Positions 37,384 through 46,470 of a DNA stretch of 52,429 bases are shown here, one piece after another. The position numbers and the translations under genes are program-made. The stretch is from Planctomycetaceae bacterium. Its GTDB lineage: Bacteria; Planctomycetota; Planctomycetia; Planctomycetales; Planctomycetaceae. The stretch's first letter is position 1; every line of letters starts with the position of its first letter. The stretch spans positions 35,001 through 87,429 of the forward strand of contig JANSXP010000024.1 in the NCBI GenBank assembly GCA_024742875.1, in the 5' to 3' direction. The notes under the pieces were generated by a model, which was not told the DNA's origin, made no database searches, and was given only the letters and a program-made list of their open reading frames with translations.

Positions 37384-37995
37384 ATGCCACAAATCGTACT
37401 GGCCAGCCGCAACAAAAAGAAAACCCAGGAAGTCGCCGATCTGCTGGCGCCGTTCGGTTTTAAGGTGGTGCCCGTCACCGTGTTTCCCGACATCCCCGAA
37501 GTTGTGGAAGATGGAGACACGTTTGCCGCCAATGCAGCAAAGAAGGCGACTGAGGTGGCCGTGCAACTGCAGCAATGGGTCATCGGAGAAGACAGCGGGC
37601 TGAAGGTGGATGCTCTCGACGGTCGTCCGGGCATCTATTCGGCGCGGTACTCGGGGGAGGGGGCTACGGATGAGTCCAACAATGCCAAACTGATGCAAGA
37701 GCTGCAGGGCGTGCCCACGGACAAGCGGGGCGCCGGCTATGTGTGCAGTGTGGCGCTGTCCAATCCTGCCGGTGACGTGCGTGTGGCCGTGGAAGGAACG
37801 TGTCGCGGTCGCATTCTGGAGTCTCCATCAGGCGAGGGCGGATTCGGCTACGACCCGTATTTTCTGATTCCGGAGTATCACCGCACGTTTGGACGGCTCA
37901 GTCCGCTGGTGAAGAGAAAGCTGAGCCATCGGGCGCGGGCGTTTGCCGCTTTCATTCCACAGCTGCTGCAGCTTGGCGATCTGAGTGCCAACTGA
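37384..37995 (+). CDS. rdgB: XTP/dITP diphosphatase (RdgB/HAM1)
   Basis: This enzyme hydrolyses dITP, dXTP and XTP to monophosphates, keeping deaminated purines out of DNA. The 203-residue protein begins MPQIVLASRNKKKTQEVADL (SxNxxK motif) and contains DGDTFAANAAKKA, the catalytic-region GEDSGLKVDALDGRPGIYSARYSG in two parts, GEGGFGYDPYF and KRKLSHRARAF, in family order. A GTG directly before the ATG at 37384 is an alternative start adding one residue. Length is normal. It follows miaA on the same strand with a probable terminator between them. Confidence 0.95.
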   Translation: MPQIVLASRNKKKTQEVADLLAPFGFKVVPVTVFPDIPEVVEDGDTFAANAAKKATEVAVQLQQWVIGEDSGLKVDALDGRPGIYSARYSGEGATDESNNAKLMQELQGVPTDKRGAGYVCSVALSNPAGDVRVAVEGTCRGRILESPSGEGGFGYDPYFLIPEYHRTFGRLSPLVKRKLSHRARAFAAFIPQLLQLGDLSAN

Positions 37996-38079
37996 CGCCA
38001 TTCAGTCCCTACAGTTGCTATCACCGTCAGCCTAACCGGCAGCATCTGCCTGTTTTCCGCCGCGGCCGTAATGATGTTG

Positions 38080-38106
38080 TTCGTCGACAGCCGCAAAGTC
38101 GACGAA
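38080..38106. promoter_or_regulatory. Perfect 9-bp inverted repeat upstream of small secreted gene
   Basis: TTCGTCGAC (38080-38088) and GTCGACGAA (38098-38106) are exact inverted copies separated by nine bases. It lies 79 bases before the ATG of the small secreted protein. It could be an operator or a 5' hairpin; no T-run follows, so it is not a terminator. Confidence 0.5.
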
Positions 38107-38185
38107 TGCTGTGTGTCTTAACATGCCGGGATCAGGTGGGGTGTTCCACGTGTCATCAGGCGAACAACATCAAGGGGTAGTAACA

Positions 38186-38386
38186 ATGAAGAACAAAATC
38201 ATCGGTCTGGCACTGGTTGCCGCATTTGCCATGGCATCAGGCAGTGAAGTGGAAGCTGCACGTCGCTACAAGCCGCGTCGCGCTCGCATGTTCCAGCGAT
38301 CCAGTGGCGACAATTTCTTTGGCCGCGTCATGGAACTGGAGCGTCGCAAAAACGCATGGCTGCGAGCGACATTCCTGGGACGCTAA
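38186..38386 (+). CDS. Small secreted basic protein, 66 residues
   Basis: The protein starts MKNKIIGLALVAAFAMASGS, a clear signal peptide with likely cleavage near EVEA-A (residue ~25). The mature peptide is about 41 residues and strongly basic (RRYKPRRARMFQR, ELERRKNAWLR), ending TFLGR. AAGGGG lies eight bases before the ATG at 38186, which favours this start over an upstream in-frame ATG at 38111. A terminator follows at 38434. I do not recognise a family. It could bind an acidic wall or extracellular polymer, or be a processed peptide; both are guesses. Confidence 0.7.
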   Translation: MKNKIIGLALVAAFAMASGSEVEAARRYKPRRARMFQRSSGDNFFGRVMELERRKNAWLRATFLGR

Positions 38387-38433
38387 TCAGGAAGCCAACC
38401 ACGTTCAGCGAATGGACACACCGAACACCCAAG

Positions 38434-38464
38434 CCCCTTGCCGTGAGCTCCGGCGAGGGGTTTT
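38434..38464 (+). terminator. Terminator after the small secreted gene
   Basis: CCCCTTGCCG (38434-38443) pairs with CGGCGAGGGG (38451-38460) with one G-T, closed by a seven-base loop and followed by TTTT. It sits between the small secreted gene (plus) and tatD (minus). Confidence 0.85.
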
Positions 38465-38496
38465 GTTTGCGCCAGACGTATCACCGGCCGCCGCCG

Positions 38497-39297
38497 CTAC
38501 GTTTTCTGGCCGCTGCACTGGCCCCATTCGAACAGACGCTCAGCATTGTCGGCCGTGGTGTTGGCGAGCGTTTCCAAAGTCACACCATGCACATCGGCCA
38601 GGCATTCTGCCGTGTGTCGCACCCAGCCGGGTTCATTGCGTTTGCCGCGTTTGGGGTGCGGAGCCAGATACGGCGCGTCAGTTTCGATCAGCAGGCGATC
38701 GAGCGGAATGGTCTTTGCCACTTCCCGCAGGCTGTCGTTCTTTTTGAAGGTCACCATTCCAGCGAAGGAAATGTGCATCCCCATTTCGATGCACCGCGCG
38801 GCCATTGCTGCGTCCCCGCAGAAGGAATGCATCACGCCATTCAGAGGGCCGCGTTCGAAGTCCGCCTCAAGCATCTGCAGCACTTCTGCTTCGGCTTCGC
38901 GGCAGTGCACGATAAACGGCTTGCCACTTTCGCGTGAGAAACGCAGGTGCCTGTCGAAGTATTCCCGCTGGATTTCCAGCGGGGCAAAGTCCCAATACTT
39001 GTCCAGTCCCGTTTCACCGATGCCCACGACCTGCGGATGGGCGGCCAGTTTCACGATGCGGTCCCAGTCTTCCGGAGTGGCTTCCTGCGCGTAATTGGGC
39101 TGAATGCCCACCACGGCCGAAACGCACTCATAGCGGTTGGCGACGACAATGGCGGCTTCGCTGGTTTCCCGCGTGATGCCAATGGTGATCATTCTTTTGA
39201 CGCCCGCTTCCTGTGCCGCCTGCACGACCTCATCGAGGTCCGTGCGAAATGCTTCGGCGTCCAGATGGCAGTGAGTGTCGACAAGAGTGAAGCTCAT
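38497..39297 (-). CDS. tatD: TatD-family metal-dependent hydrolase
   Basis: This TIM-barrel metal-dependent hydrolase belongs to the TatD DNase family. Family members act as 3'-5' exonucleases on DNA or RNA or as D-aminoacyl-tRNA-type hydrolases; the exact role here is unknown. The 266-residue protein shows the metal ligands in order: DTHCHLD (His9, His11), GIGETGLDKYW, FIVHCREA, MHSFCGD and IETDAPYLAP. Length is normal. The ATG at 39297 has GGAA upstream. It is convergent with the small secreted gene and divergent from the DUF1501 cluster. Confidence 0.92.
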   Translation of the reverse strand: MSFTLVDTHCHLDAEAFRTDLDEVVQAAQEAGVKRMITIGITRETSEAAIVVANRYECVSAVVGIQPNYAQEATPEDWDRIVKLAAHPQVVGIGETGLDKYWDFAPLEIQREYFDRHLRFSRESGKPFIVHCREAEAEVLQMLEADFERGPLNGVMHSFCGDAAMAARCIEMGMHISFAGMVTFKKNDSLREVAKTIPLDRLLIETDAPYLAPHPKRGKRNEPGWVRHTAECLADVHGVTLETLANTTADNAERLFEWGQCSGQKT

Positions 39298-39749
39298 AAT
39301 GATTCCACGTCATGGTGGCTGTGGCACATTCTGCCGAGAGCGAGGCGATGTGGATGCAGGTTGCTGACTGTGCCCATGATCACAAAGCGGGAATTCCCGT
39401 GGCCCGGCCGATAAGGTGTAAGAGTCGTGGCCAGGTCATGCAACCACGTGATCCGAGTCTCCCGCGGACTTGACGGATCTGCCCAAAAATGGCCGAACGT
39501 TTTGACCTGCCCCGACGTCCCTCCCAGGACTTTTACCAGGCGGCTGTTTGCGCAGGCAGGCAAACGCCAAGATAATGTACGCGTGTTCAGTTTTTGTCAA
39601 CGGATGGTTGACAACCACTGCGCCCGGGTTCAACATCCCTGTTTGGTAAGAAGTCACCCTCCACCCTCCCTCACCCCATCCCACCTTTTTGCGGCAGCGC
39701 AGCGACTCTGTTCGACGCTGTCCTCAGACCACTATTACGGAGTTCGGAT
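39298..39749. other. Intergenic region before the DUF1501 cluster
   Basis: These 452 bases hold no credible gene. They contain a perfect operator-like inverted repeat at 39595-39613 (listed separately) and a pyrimidine-rich stretch around 39655-39690. The promoter of the plus-strand cluster beginning at 39750 should lie here. Confidence 0.5.
39595..39613. promoter_or_regulatory. Operator-like inverted repeat TGTCAAC-N5-GTTGACA
   Basis: TGTCAAC (39595-39601) and GTTGACA (39607-39613) are exact inverted copies around GGATG, about 140 bases before the DUF1501 gene. The right arm contains the -35 consensus TTGACA, but the base run 17 positions on (near 39631) is only a weak -10 match. Confidence 0.4.
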
Positions 39750-41048
39750 ATGCGTCGTGGCAGCTCTCGTCGTGATTTTCTGCACGTAGGTTTCTGTGGC
39801 GGTATTGGCCTGTCCCTGGCTCAATATCTCCAGATGCAGCAGGCTCAGGCTGATCTGAAGCACTATGAAAGTGTGGAAGGCACCGCCAAGTCTGTGATCT
39901 TTATTTATCTGCCAGGTGGAATGGCGCATCAGGAAAGCTTCGACCCGAAGCCCTACGCGCCCATCGAATATCGTGGTCCCATGAAGCACATCTCCACGAA
40001 AGTGGGGGGCACCTTCATTAATGAAACCTGGAAGCAGACGGCTCAGATCACCGACAAGATTGCCATCTGTAACTCCATGACGCATGGTGAGGCGGCCCAC
40101 GAACGTGGTACGCACAACATGTTCACCGGCTACCGACCAAGCCCCGCTCTTTCTTATCCCAGCATGGGCAGCGTGGTTACGCACGAATTTGGTCCGCGGA
40201 ACAATATTCCGCAATATGTCTGCATTCCCAATCAGCCGAACGAGTTCGCCGGTACCGGCTACCTGAGTTCTTCGTTTGCTCCGTTCAGTTTGGGCTCTGA
40301 TCCGGCCTCCGGCAACTTCACGGTTCGCGACCTGAAGCTGCCAGGCGGTGTGGATGACAAACGTTTCAATCGCCGTCGCAATGTGCTGGATGCCGTGAAC
40401 GCTCACTTCCTCGAGAAGGAAAAGGCGGACGCACTCAACGCTGTCGACACGTTTTACGAACGTGCCTACGGCATGGTTGGCTCACCCAAAGCGCGTGAGG
40501 CGTTTGACCTGAGCAAGGAGTCCGACAAGCTGCGTGACGAGTACGGTCGCAACCAGGCGGGTGCCCGCATGCTGATGGCCCGTCGTCTGGTGGAAGCCGG
40601 CGCTCGGTTTGTCACGCTCACCTATGGTGGCTGGGACATGCACAACAACATCGAAGACGGCATCAAACGTCAGGTGCCCGCACTCGATCAGGCCTATGCT
40701 CGTCTTATTCGAGATCTGGAAGAACGCGGACGCCTGAAGGACACGCTGGTTTGTATCGCCAGTGAGTTTGGCCGCACGCCGAAAATCAATGGCAACGCCG
40801 GTCGCGACCACTGGCCGAAAGTCTTCAGCGTTGTGCTGGCGGGAGGCGGCATTCAGGGCGGCATCGTCCACGGTAAATCGGATGCCACCGCCAGCGAGCC
40901 GGAAGAAAAGCCACTGACTGTTGTCGACTGGGCCACCACCATCTACCACTGTCTGGGCATCACGGCCGACAAAGAACTGATGGCCCCCGGCGATCGCCCC
41001 ATTGAAATTGTTGACGGTGGCAAAGTTCGTAAAGAACTGCTCGCCTAA
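39750..41048 (+). CDS. DUF1501 protein, Tat-exported
   Basis: This 432-residue protein of the planctomycete-rich DUF1501 family has an alkaline-phosphatase/sulfatase-like fold by family knowledge; function is not established. The N-terminus has a Tat signal, SSRRDFLHVGFCGGIGLSLA, with the twin arginines at residues 7-8. Family motifs follow: VIFIYLPGGMAHQESFDPK, MTHGEAAHERGTHNMFTGY, LTYGGWDMHNN, IASEFGRTPKINGNAGRDHW and DWATTIYHCLGI. GGAG lies before the ATG at 39750. It leads a plus-strand run of four genes found together in many planctomycetes. Confidence 0.92.
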   Translation: MRRGSSRRDFLHVGFCGGIGLSLAQYLQMQQAQADLKHYESVEGTAKSVIFIYLPGGMAHQESFDPKPYAPIEYRGPMKHISTKVGGTFINETWKQTAQITDKIAICNSMTHGEAAHERGTHNMFTGYRPSPALSYPSMGSVVTHEFGPRNNIPQYVCIPNQPNEFAGTGYLSSSFAPFSLGSDPASGNFTVRDLKLPGGVDDKRFNRRRNVLDAVNAHFLEKEKADALNAVDTFYERAYGMVGSPKAREAFDLSKESDKLRDEYGRNQAGARMLMARRLVEAGARFVTLTYGGWDMHNNIEDGIKRQVPALDQAYARLIRDLEERGRLKDTLVCIASEFGRTPKINGNAGRDHWPKVFSVVLAGGGIQGGIVHGKSDATASEPEEKPLTVVDWATTIYHCLGITADKELMAPGDRPIEIVDGGKVRKELLA

Positions 41049-41062
41049 CCTGCCGAAACCGG

Positions 41063-41099
41063 CACGCCGCTGGCGATCGGACGTCGGCGGCGTGTTATT
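41063..41099 (+). terminator. Hairpin after the DUF1501 gene, weak terminator
   Basis: CACGCCGC (41063-41070) pairs with GCGGCGTG (41087-41094), followed by TTATTC. The poor T-run makes partial termination or mRNA 3'-end protection more likely than a full stop. Confidence 0.4.
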
Positions 41100-41270
41100 C
41101 CGTTTGTGGTTCCGGTGTCCCGCACCCGGAGTCGCAGCGCCCAACCAACCGACCCACCCACTTTACCCTGCAGGCGCTCGATCCTTCTTTGCTGTGATTG
41201 GCTGTGTGGAAGGAGCCTGCCGGCGTTTCTGACAACGAGTCACTTGCGACTCATCAAGAGGGGATTTGCG

Positions 41271-43706
41271 ATGCGTTCGTATCTGCTGCTGGCCCTTGCC
41301 TGCTGCACCACGGCAGTCCAGGCGTCTGACCCGACACTCAGCGTGATCACTCCACGCGGTGTTCAGCGCGGCCAGGAACATGTGCTGACCTTCACCGGCG
41401 CGCGACTGAGCGACACTCAGGAAGTCCTCTTTTATGAGCCCGGTTTTGAGGTGATCAAAATCGAGCCGGATCCCAAAAACGCCAACCGCGTGCGAGCCAC
41501 CGTCAAAGTGGCGGCCGACTGTCCTCTGGGCGAGAAAACGGCCCAGCTGAGAACCAAAACAGGACTGACCGACTACCGCACCTTCTTTGTGGGCGCCCTG
41601 CCAGCCGTGGCCGAGAAGGAACCCAACACGGAGTTCTCCGCGCCTCAGCCCATTGAGCAGAACGTCACGGTGGAAGGCGTGATTCAGTCAGAAGACGTGG
41701 ACTACTTCATGGTGGAAGCCAAAAAGGGGCAGCGTCTGGCGGTGGAAGTGGAAGGCATGCGATTCGGTCAGACGCTGTTTGATCCGTACATCGCCATTCT
41801 GGACGAGAAACGCTTCGAGCTCACGGCCGTGGACGACTCTCCACTGGTCCGACAGGACGCAGTGACATCCATCATTGTGCCTGAAGACGGCAAGTACATC
41901 ATCGAGATGCGTGAAAGTGGTTACGGGGGCAACGGCAACTGCCGCTATCGGCTGCACGTTGGTCAGTTCCCCCGGCCGACGGCCGTCTTTCCCGCCGGCG
42001 GTCAGGCCGGTCAGGAAGTGGAGTTCTCTTTTATTGGGGATGCAGGCGGAGTCATCAAACAGAAGGTCGTGCTGCCCAGTGACGGCCGCGAGGAAATGAC
42101 GATCTTTGCGGAAGACGATCGTGGGATCAGTCCGTCCGGACACACGATTCGAATTGCTCAGGTTCCCAATGCGATCGAGACAGAGCCGAACAACAGTCTG
42201 AAAGAAGCGACGTCCGTTGCCTTTCCGTCGGCCTTCAACGGCGTGCTGTCAGAAGCCGGGGATCACGACTACTTCCGGTTTACGGCAACGAAGGATCAGA
42301 CCTACGAAGTGGAATGTTATGGGCGCCGCATCCGTTCGGGCATTGACCCGGTGATGCACATCTTCAATTTAAAAGACGGCCGCGCCCTGTCTGGAAATGA
42401 TGATTCCCGTGGACCAGACAGTTACATTCGTTTCAAGGTGCCGGCAGACGGCGAATATGCTGTTCGTATTATGGATCATCTGGGCCGCGGCGGTGAGGAC
42501 TTCGCCTATCGTGTGGAGTTTCAGACCGTCTCCCCCAAACTCACGCTGGGCATCCCCCGCGTGCGACGCTACTCGCAGGATCGCCAGCGGATTTATGTTC
42601 CCAAAGGTAACCGCTTTGGCACAATCATCTCTGCCAGTCGCGCCAACTTTGGTGGCGAACTGGTGCTGGAAGACATGCAGCTGCCGCCGGGCATCAAAAT
42701 GGTGGCCGCTCCCATGCCGTCCAACCTCAACACGATGCCCGTCATTTTTGAAGCGGACCCGGAGGCTGAGCTGTCGGGCGCACTGGTCGATTTTCGTGCT
42801 CGCTTGAACGACCCGGAGAAGAACATCTCGGGACGTTTTGAAAACCGAGCCGACTTTGTCATCGCGCAGCCGGGACAGTCGCTGTACTCCTGGAAAGACG
42901 TCGATCGACTGGCTGTGGCCGTGGTGGAAGAGCTGCCTTATTCCATTGAGATCGTGCAGCCACAGGTGCCGATCGTTCGCGACGGTTCGATGCAGTTGAA
43001 AATCGTGGCCACAAAGAAAGAAGGCTGGGACGAGCAGATCACCGTGCAGTTCCCCTTCCGACCGCCGGGCATCGGAGCCAGCAGTTCCATCAAAATCCCC
43101 AAAGGCAAAACGGAAGCCTACTACCCACTGAGTGCCAACAAGAGCGCCGCGCTGGGCGAATGGCCCGTGTATGCCATTGGTTATGCCAACGTGAGTGGTA
43201 ACGCGTTTTCTGCCACGCAGATGGCGAAGCTGACCGTCTCGGAACCCTATCTGAACATCGCGCTGCAGCGATCGAGTGTGGAACTGGGGCAGGAAACCGA
43301 AATCGTGGCCAAGGTCGAAGTCCTCAAAGACCTGCCTGCTCCTGCGACCATCGAACTGGTCGGCCTGCCACACAAAGTGACGGCCGCCCCCATGACCATC
43401 AATCCGGACACCAAAGAGCTGGTGTTCAAAATCAAGACGGAAGCCGACAGCCCGGCTGGCAATCATAAGAACATCTTCTGCAAGGCCGTTGTCACCGACA
43501 AAGCAGAACCCATCACCCATGCACGCCTGGGCTATACAGAGCTGCGTGTGGACAAGCCGCTGCCCAAAAAGGTGGTGGCCGCCCCGAAAAAAGAAGAGCC
43601 CAAAGTGGCCGCCAAACCGAAACCCGCTCCCCCGGCAGAAAAGCGGTTATCTCGTCTGGAGAAACTTCGGTTGGAAGCCAAAAAAGCGGCTGGTGGCGGC
43701 GAATAA
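41271..43706 (+). CDS. Secreted PPC-domain protein
   Basis: This 811-residue exported protein is of unknown function. A signal peptide (MRSYLLLALACCTTAVQA) is followed by an Ig/IPT-like segment (PTLSVITPRGVQRGQEHVLT). Two PPC-like (pre-peptidase C-terminal) beta domains contain EKEPNTEFSAPQPIE...DVDYFMVEAKKGQRL and ETEPNNSLKEATSV...DHDYFRFTATKDQTY. Further beta-rich Ig-like regions lead to a Lys/Pro/Ala-rich tail (KVVAAPKKEEPKVAAKPKPA) and a basic helix. The frame is open 55 codons upstream, but AAGAGGGG lies just before the ATG at 41271 and the signal peptide begins there. It is second in the DUF1501 cluster. Confidence 0.85.
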   Translation: MRSYLLLALACCTTAVQASDPTLSVITPRGVQRGQEHVLTFTGARLSDTQEVLFYEPGFEVIKIEPDPKNANRVRATVKVAADCPLGEKTAQLRTKTGLTDYRTFFVGALPAVAEKEPNTEFSAPQPIEQNVTVEGVIQSEDVDYFMVEAKKGQRLAVEVEGMRFGQTLFDPYIAILDEKRFELTAVDDSPLVRQDAVTSIIVPEDGKYIIEMRESGYGGNGNCRYRLHVGQFPRPTAVFPAGGQAGQEVEFSFIGDAGGVIKQKVVLPSDGREEMTIFAEDDRGISPSGHTIRIAQVPNAIETEPNNSLKEATSVAFPSAFNGVLSEAGDHDYFRFTATKDQTYEVECYGRRIRSGIDPVMHIFNLKDGRALSGNDDSRGPDSYIRFKVPADGEYAVRIMDHLGRGGEDFAYRVEFQTVSPKLTLGIPRVRRYSQDRQRIYVPKGNRFGTIISASRANFGGELVLEDMQLPPGIKMVAAPMPSNLNTMPVIFEADPEAELSGALVDFRARLNDPEKNISGRFENRADFVIAQPGQSLYSWKDVDRLAVAVVEELPYSIEIVQPQVPIVRDGSMQLKIVATKKEGWDEQITVQFPFRPPGIGASSSIKIPKGKTEAYYPLSANKSAALGEWPVYAIGYANVSGNAFSATQMAKLTVSEPYLNIALQRSSVELGQETEIVAKVEVLKDLPAPATIELVGLPHKVTAAPMTINPDTKELVFKIKTEADSPAGNHKNIFCKAVVTDKAEPITHARLGYTELRVDKPLPKKVVAAPKKEEPKVAAKPKPAPPAEKRLSRLEKLRLEAKKAAGGGE

Positions 43707-43799
43707 ACTGCCTGCCCCCGACTGTCTGCTCCTGCCGTTGACCCGACATTCGCGTCACTCCCTCCCCCTGCACCCACCCTGTCCCGCTGGATCCTATTC

Positions 43800-46253
43800 A
43801 TGAAAACGAACTTCTGTATCGCCGCTCTGGTTTGCAGCAGCGTGCTGGGCTATGGCAGCCGGCCAGTATCAGCCGAGGATGCCGCGCAGCCGGTTTCCAT
43901 CGTCGTCAGCCCGGAAGATATCCAGCTGTCGAATGTTCGCGACCGACAGTCGATTCTCGTTCAGGCCGTCATGCCGAATGGCCTGACGTTTGACGTGACC
44001 GACAAGGCGAAGCTGACGGTTGCTGCGGCGGATCTGGTCAAGCAGGTTGCCAATGTGTTCACGCCGCTGAAAAACGGCGAAACAACACTGTCAGTGGAGT
44101 ACGGCGGTCACAAGGTGGACGTGCCCGTCACCGTGGCTCAGGCCACCATGGATCTGCCGATCAGTTTTCGGCTGGATGTGATGCCCGTGTTCATGAAGAC
44201 CAGCTGCAACAACGGCAGCTGTCACGGTGCGGCACGCGGCAAAGACGGCTTTCGCCTGTCGCTGTTTGGCTTTGACCCCGCCGGCGACCATTTCCGTCTG
44301 ACGCGAGAGATCCCGGGACGACGCATCAATCTGGCCCTGCCGGAAGAGAGCCTGCTGGTGGAGAAGGCAGCCGGCCTGGTGCCTCACACGGGTGGCAAAC
44401 GCATGTCGGTCGGGGACGAGCAGTACAACACACTGGTGCGCTGGTTGAAGTCCGGTGCCCCCAATGATCCCAACCCGGCCGAAGTGCCGAAGGTTGTTTC
44501 GGTCGAGCTGTATCCCAAAACGGCCGTGATGGACGGTGAAGGCGAAACGCAGCGACTGACCGTCCGAGCGAAGTACTCTGACGGGACCGACCGTGATGTG
44601 ACATCGCTGGCCTACTTCAGCAGCAACAATGAGACGGCCGCGGAGATCAGCCAGAAGGGGCTGGTGACAGCACACGAACGTGGTGAAGCCTTCATCATGG
44701 CGCGTTTCGACACGCACACGGTGGGCTCACAGTTCATCGTGCTGCCCAAAGGTCTGCAGTACGAAGATCCGAAGACGCCTGAATTCAACTACATCGACAC
44801 GCTGGTCCACGCCAAACTGCGAAAGTTGCGGATCACGCCTTCCGAAATCTGCAGTGACGAGCAGTTCCTGCGACGCGTGTTTGTCGACATCACGGGCACA
44901 ATGCCCTCGTCGGAAGAGTATCAGAAGTTTCTGGCCGACAAAGATCCCCAAAAGCGAGTCCGCGTGGTGGACGAACTGCTCAAACGCAAAGAGTTTGTTG
45001 ACATCTGGGTGATGAAGTGGGCCGAGCTGCTGCAGGTACGCACCATCAACAACCGCGTCGCCAAGAAACCGATGCTGCGATACTTCAACTGGCTGCGCGA
45101 GAAGATTGCCAGCAACACACCGACGGACGTAATGGTCCGCGAGCTGATTGCGTCTCGTGGAGGCACGTTCAGTTCTCCCGCGACTAACTACTACCAGACA
45201 GAAACCCAGACGCTGAAGATCGCTGAGAACTGTGCGCAGGTGTTTATGGGCATGCGAATTCAGTGTGCCCAGTGCCACAATCATCCGTTCGACCGCTGGA
45301 CCATGGATGACTACTACTCATTTGCCGCCTTCTTCTCGCAGATCGGTCGCAAACGAGCCGAAGACCCCCGCGAGCAGATCATCTACAACACGGGCCGCGG
45401 TGAAGTGAAGCACCTGGTGGATGGCCGCAACATGGCGCCTAAGTTTCTCGGCGGCGCCGTGCCGGACGTGAAGGGGAAAGACCGCCGCGAAGTGCTCGCC
45501 GAATGGCTGGCCTCTCCGGAGAATCCTTACTTCGCCACCAACTTGAGCAACATCGTATGGGCCCACTTTTTTGGTCGCGGCATCATCGATGAAGTGGACG
45601 ACGTGCGGGTCAGTAATCCGGCTGTGAACCAGGAGCTGCTCAGTGAACTGGGGCGCCGCTTTACGGATTACAACTACGACTTCCGCCGTCTGGTGCGTGA
45701 CATCTGCACGTCACGCACCTATCAGCTTTCCACGCAGACGAACTCTTCCAACGAGAAAGACCATCGCAACTTCGCCCACGCGGAGCTGCGACGACTGCGG
45801 GCCGAGGTCATGCTGGACTGCATCACGCAGATCACGTCCACCACCGACAAGTTCCCCGGTTTGCCTGTGGGCGCCCGCGCGGTGCACATCGCTGACGGCA
45901 ACACGTCAACCTACTTTCTAACCACGTTCGGTCGGGCCAGGCGGGAAAGTGTGTGCTCGTGTGAAGTGAAGATGGAACCCAACCTGTCCCAGGCACTGCA
46001 CCTGATCAACGGCAGCACTGTCAACACCAAGATCAAACAGGGCAATCTGATTCCCGCACTGCTGCGGGATGAAAAGATGACACCGGCTGAGGTCATCACC
46101 GAGCTGTATCTGCGTTGTTTCTGCCGAGTCCCGACAGAAGCGGAACTGAATAAACTGGTGGCCATTGCCTCCGAAGACGAGAACCCGCAGCAGGCGCTGG
46201 AAGACATCTTCTGGTCTCTGCTGAACTCCCGCGAGTTTTTGTTTAACCACTAA
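43800..46253 (+). CDS. DUF1549/DUF1553 protein with haem-type motifs
   Basis: This 817-residue exported protein of the planctomycete PSD1 type begins with a signal peptide (MKTNFCIAALVCSSVLGYG...). Bacterial Ig-like repeats appear near 30-110 and again near 235-315 (VSVELYPKTAVMDGEGETQRL). Between them lies a cytochrome-like segment with CNNGSCHG, where the spacing is C-x3-CH instead of C-x2-CH. The DUF1549 region follows (FNYIDTLVHAKLRKLRITPS, FVDITGTMPSSEEY) with CAQCHNHPFDRW, a normal CxxCH. The DUF1553 region ends it (RREVLAEWLASPENPYFATN, DDVRVSNPAVNQELL, CTSRTYQLS). It is 93 bases after the PPC gene. Haem binding is inferred; the substrate is unknown. Confidence 0.9.
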   Translation: MKTNFCIAALVCSSVLGYGSRPVSAEDAAQPVSIVVSPEDIQLSNVRDRQSILVQAVMPNGLTFDVTDKAKLTVAAADLVKQVANVFTPLKNGETTLSVEYGGHKVDVPVTVAQATMDLPISFRLDVMPVFMKTSCNNGSCHGAARGKDGFRLSLFGFDPAGDHFRLTREIPGRRINLALPEESLLVEKAAGLVPHTGGKRMSVGDEQYNTLVRWLKSGAPNDPNPAEVPKVVSVELYPKTAVMDGEGETQRLTVRAKYSDGTDRDVTSLAYFSSNNETAAEISQKGLVTAHERGEAFIMARFDTHTVGSQFIVLPKGLQYEDPKTPEFNYIDTLVHAKLRKLRITPSEICSDEQFLRRVFVDITGTMPSSEEYQKFLADKDPQKRVRVVDELLKRKEFVDIWVMKWAELLQVRTINNRVAKKPMLRYFNWLREKIASNTPTDVMVRELIASRGGTFSSPATNYYQTETQTLKIAENCAQVFMGMRIQCAQCHNHPFDRWTMDDYYSFAAFFSQIGRKRAEDPREQIIYNTGRGEVKHLVDGRNMAPKFLGGAVPDVKGKDRREVLAEWLASPENPYFATNLSNIVWAHFFGRGIIDEVDDVRVSNPAVNQELLSELGRRFTDYNYDFRRLVRDICTSRTYQLSTQTNSSNEKDHRNFAHAELRRLRAEVMLDCITQITSTTDKFPGLPVGARAVHIADGNTSTYFLTTFGRARRESVCSCEVKMEPNLSQALHLINGSTVNTKIKQGNLIPALLRDEKMTPAEVITELYLRCFCRVPTEAELNKLVAIASEDENPQQALEDIFWSLLNSREFLFNH

Positions 46254-46332
46254 ACACGTCCACCTCGCGAAACCGGAGGTCGGGCATCGATCGAGCGGGA
46301 CGGGTTTTACCTGTTCTGTCGATCACGCAGGC

Positions 46333-46359
46333 CGTCGCTGGCAAACTCTGCCAGTGACG
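46333..46359 (+). other. Long hairpin between the PSD1-type and WD40 genes
   Basis: CGTCGCTGGCA (46333-46343) pairs with TGCCAGTGACG (46349-46359), 11 pairs including one G-T, around AACTC. There is no T-run, so it is more likely an mRNA processing or stabilising structure than a terminator. Confidence 0.5.
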
Positions 46360-46470
46360 CTGTGTCTGACGATCAACTGAGTAAGCCAAGACAGAGAAAC
46401 CAATGCGTCTGGTCAGTGCATGACGGCTGACCGACACCCCACCCACCGCGACCGTTCCTCGGAGCCGCAC

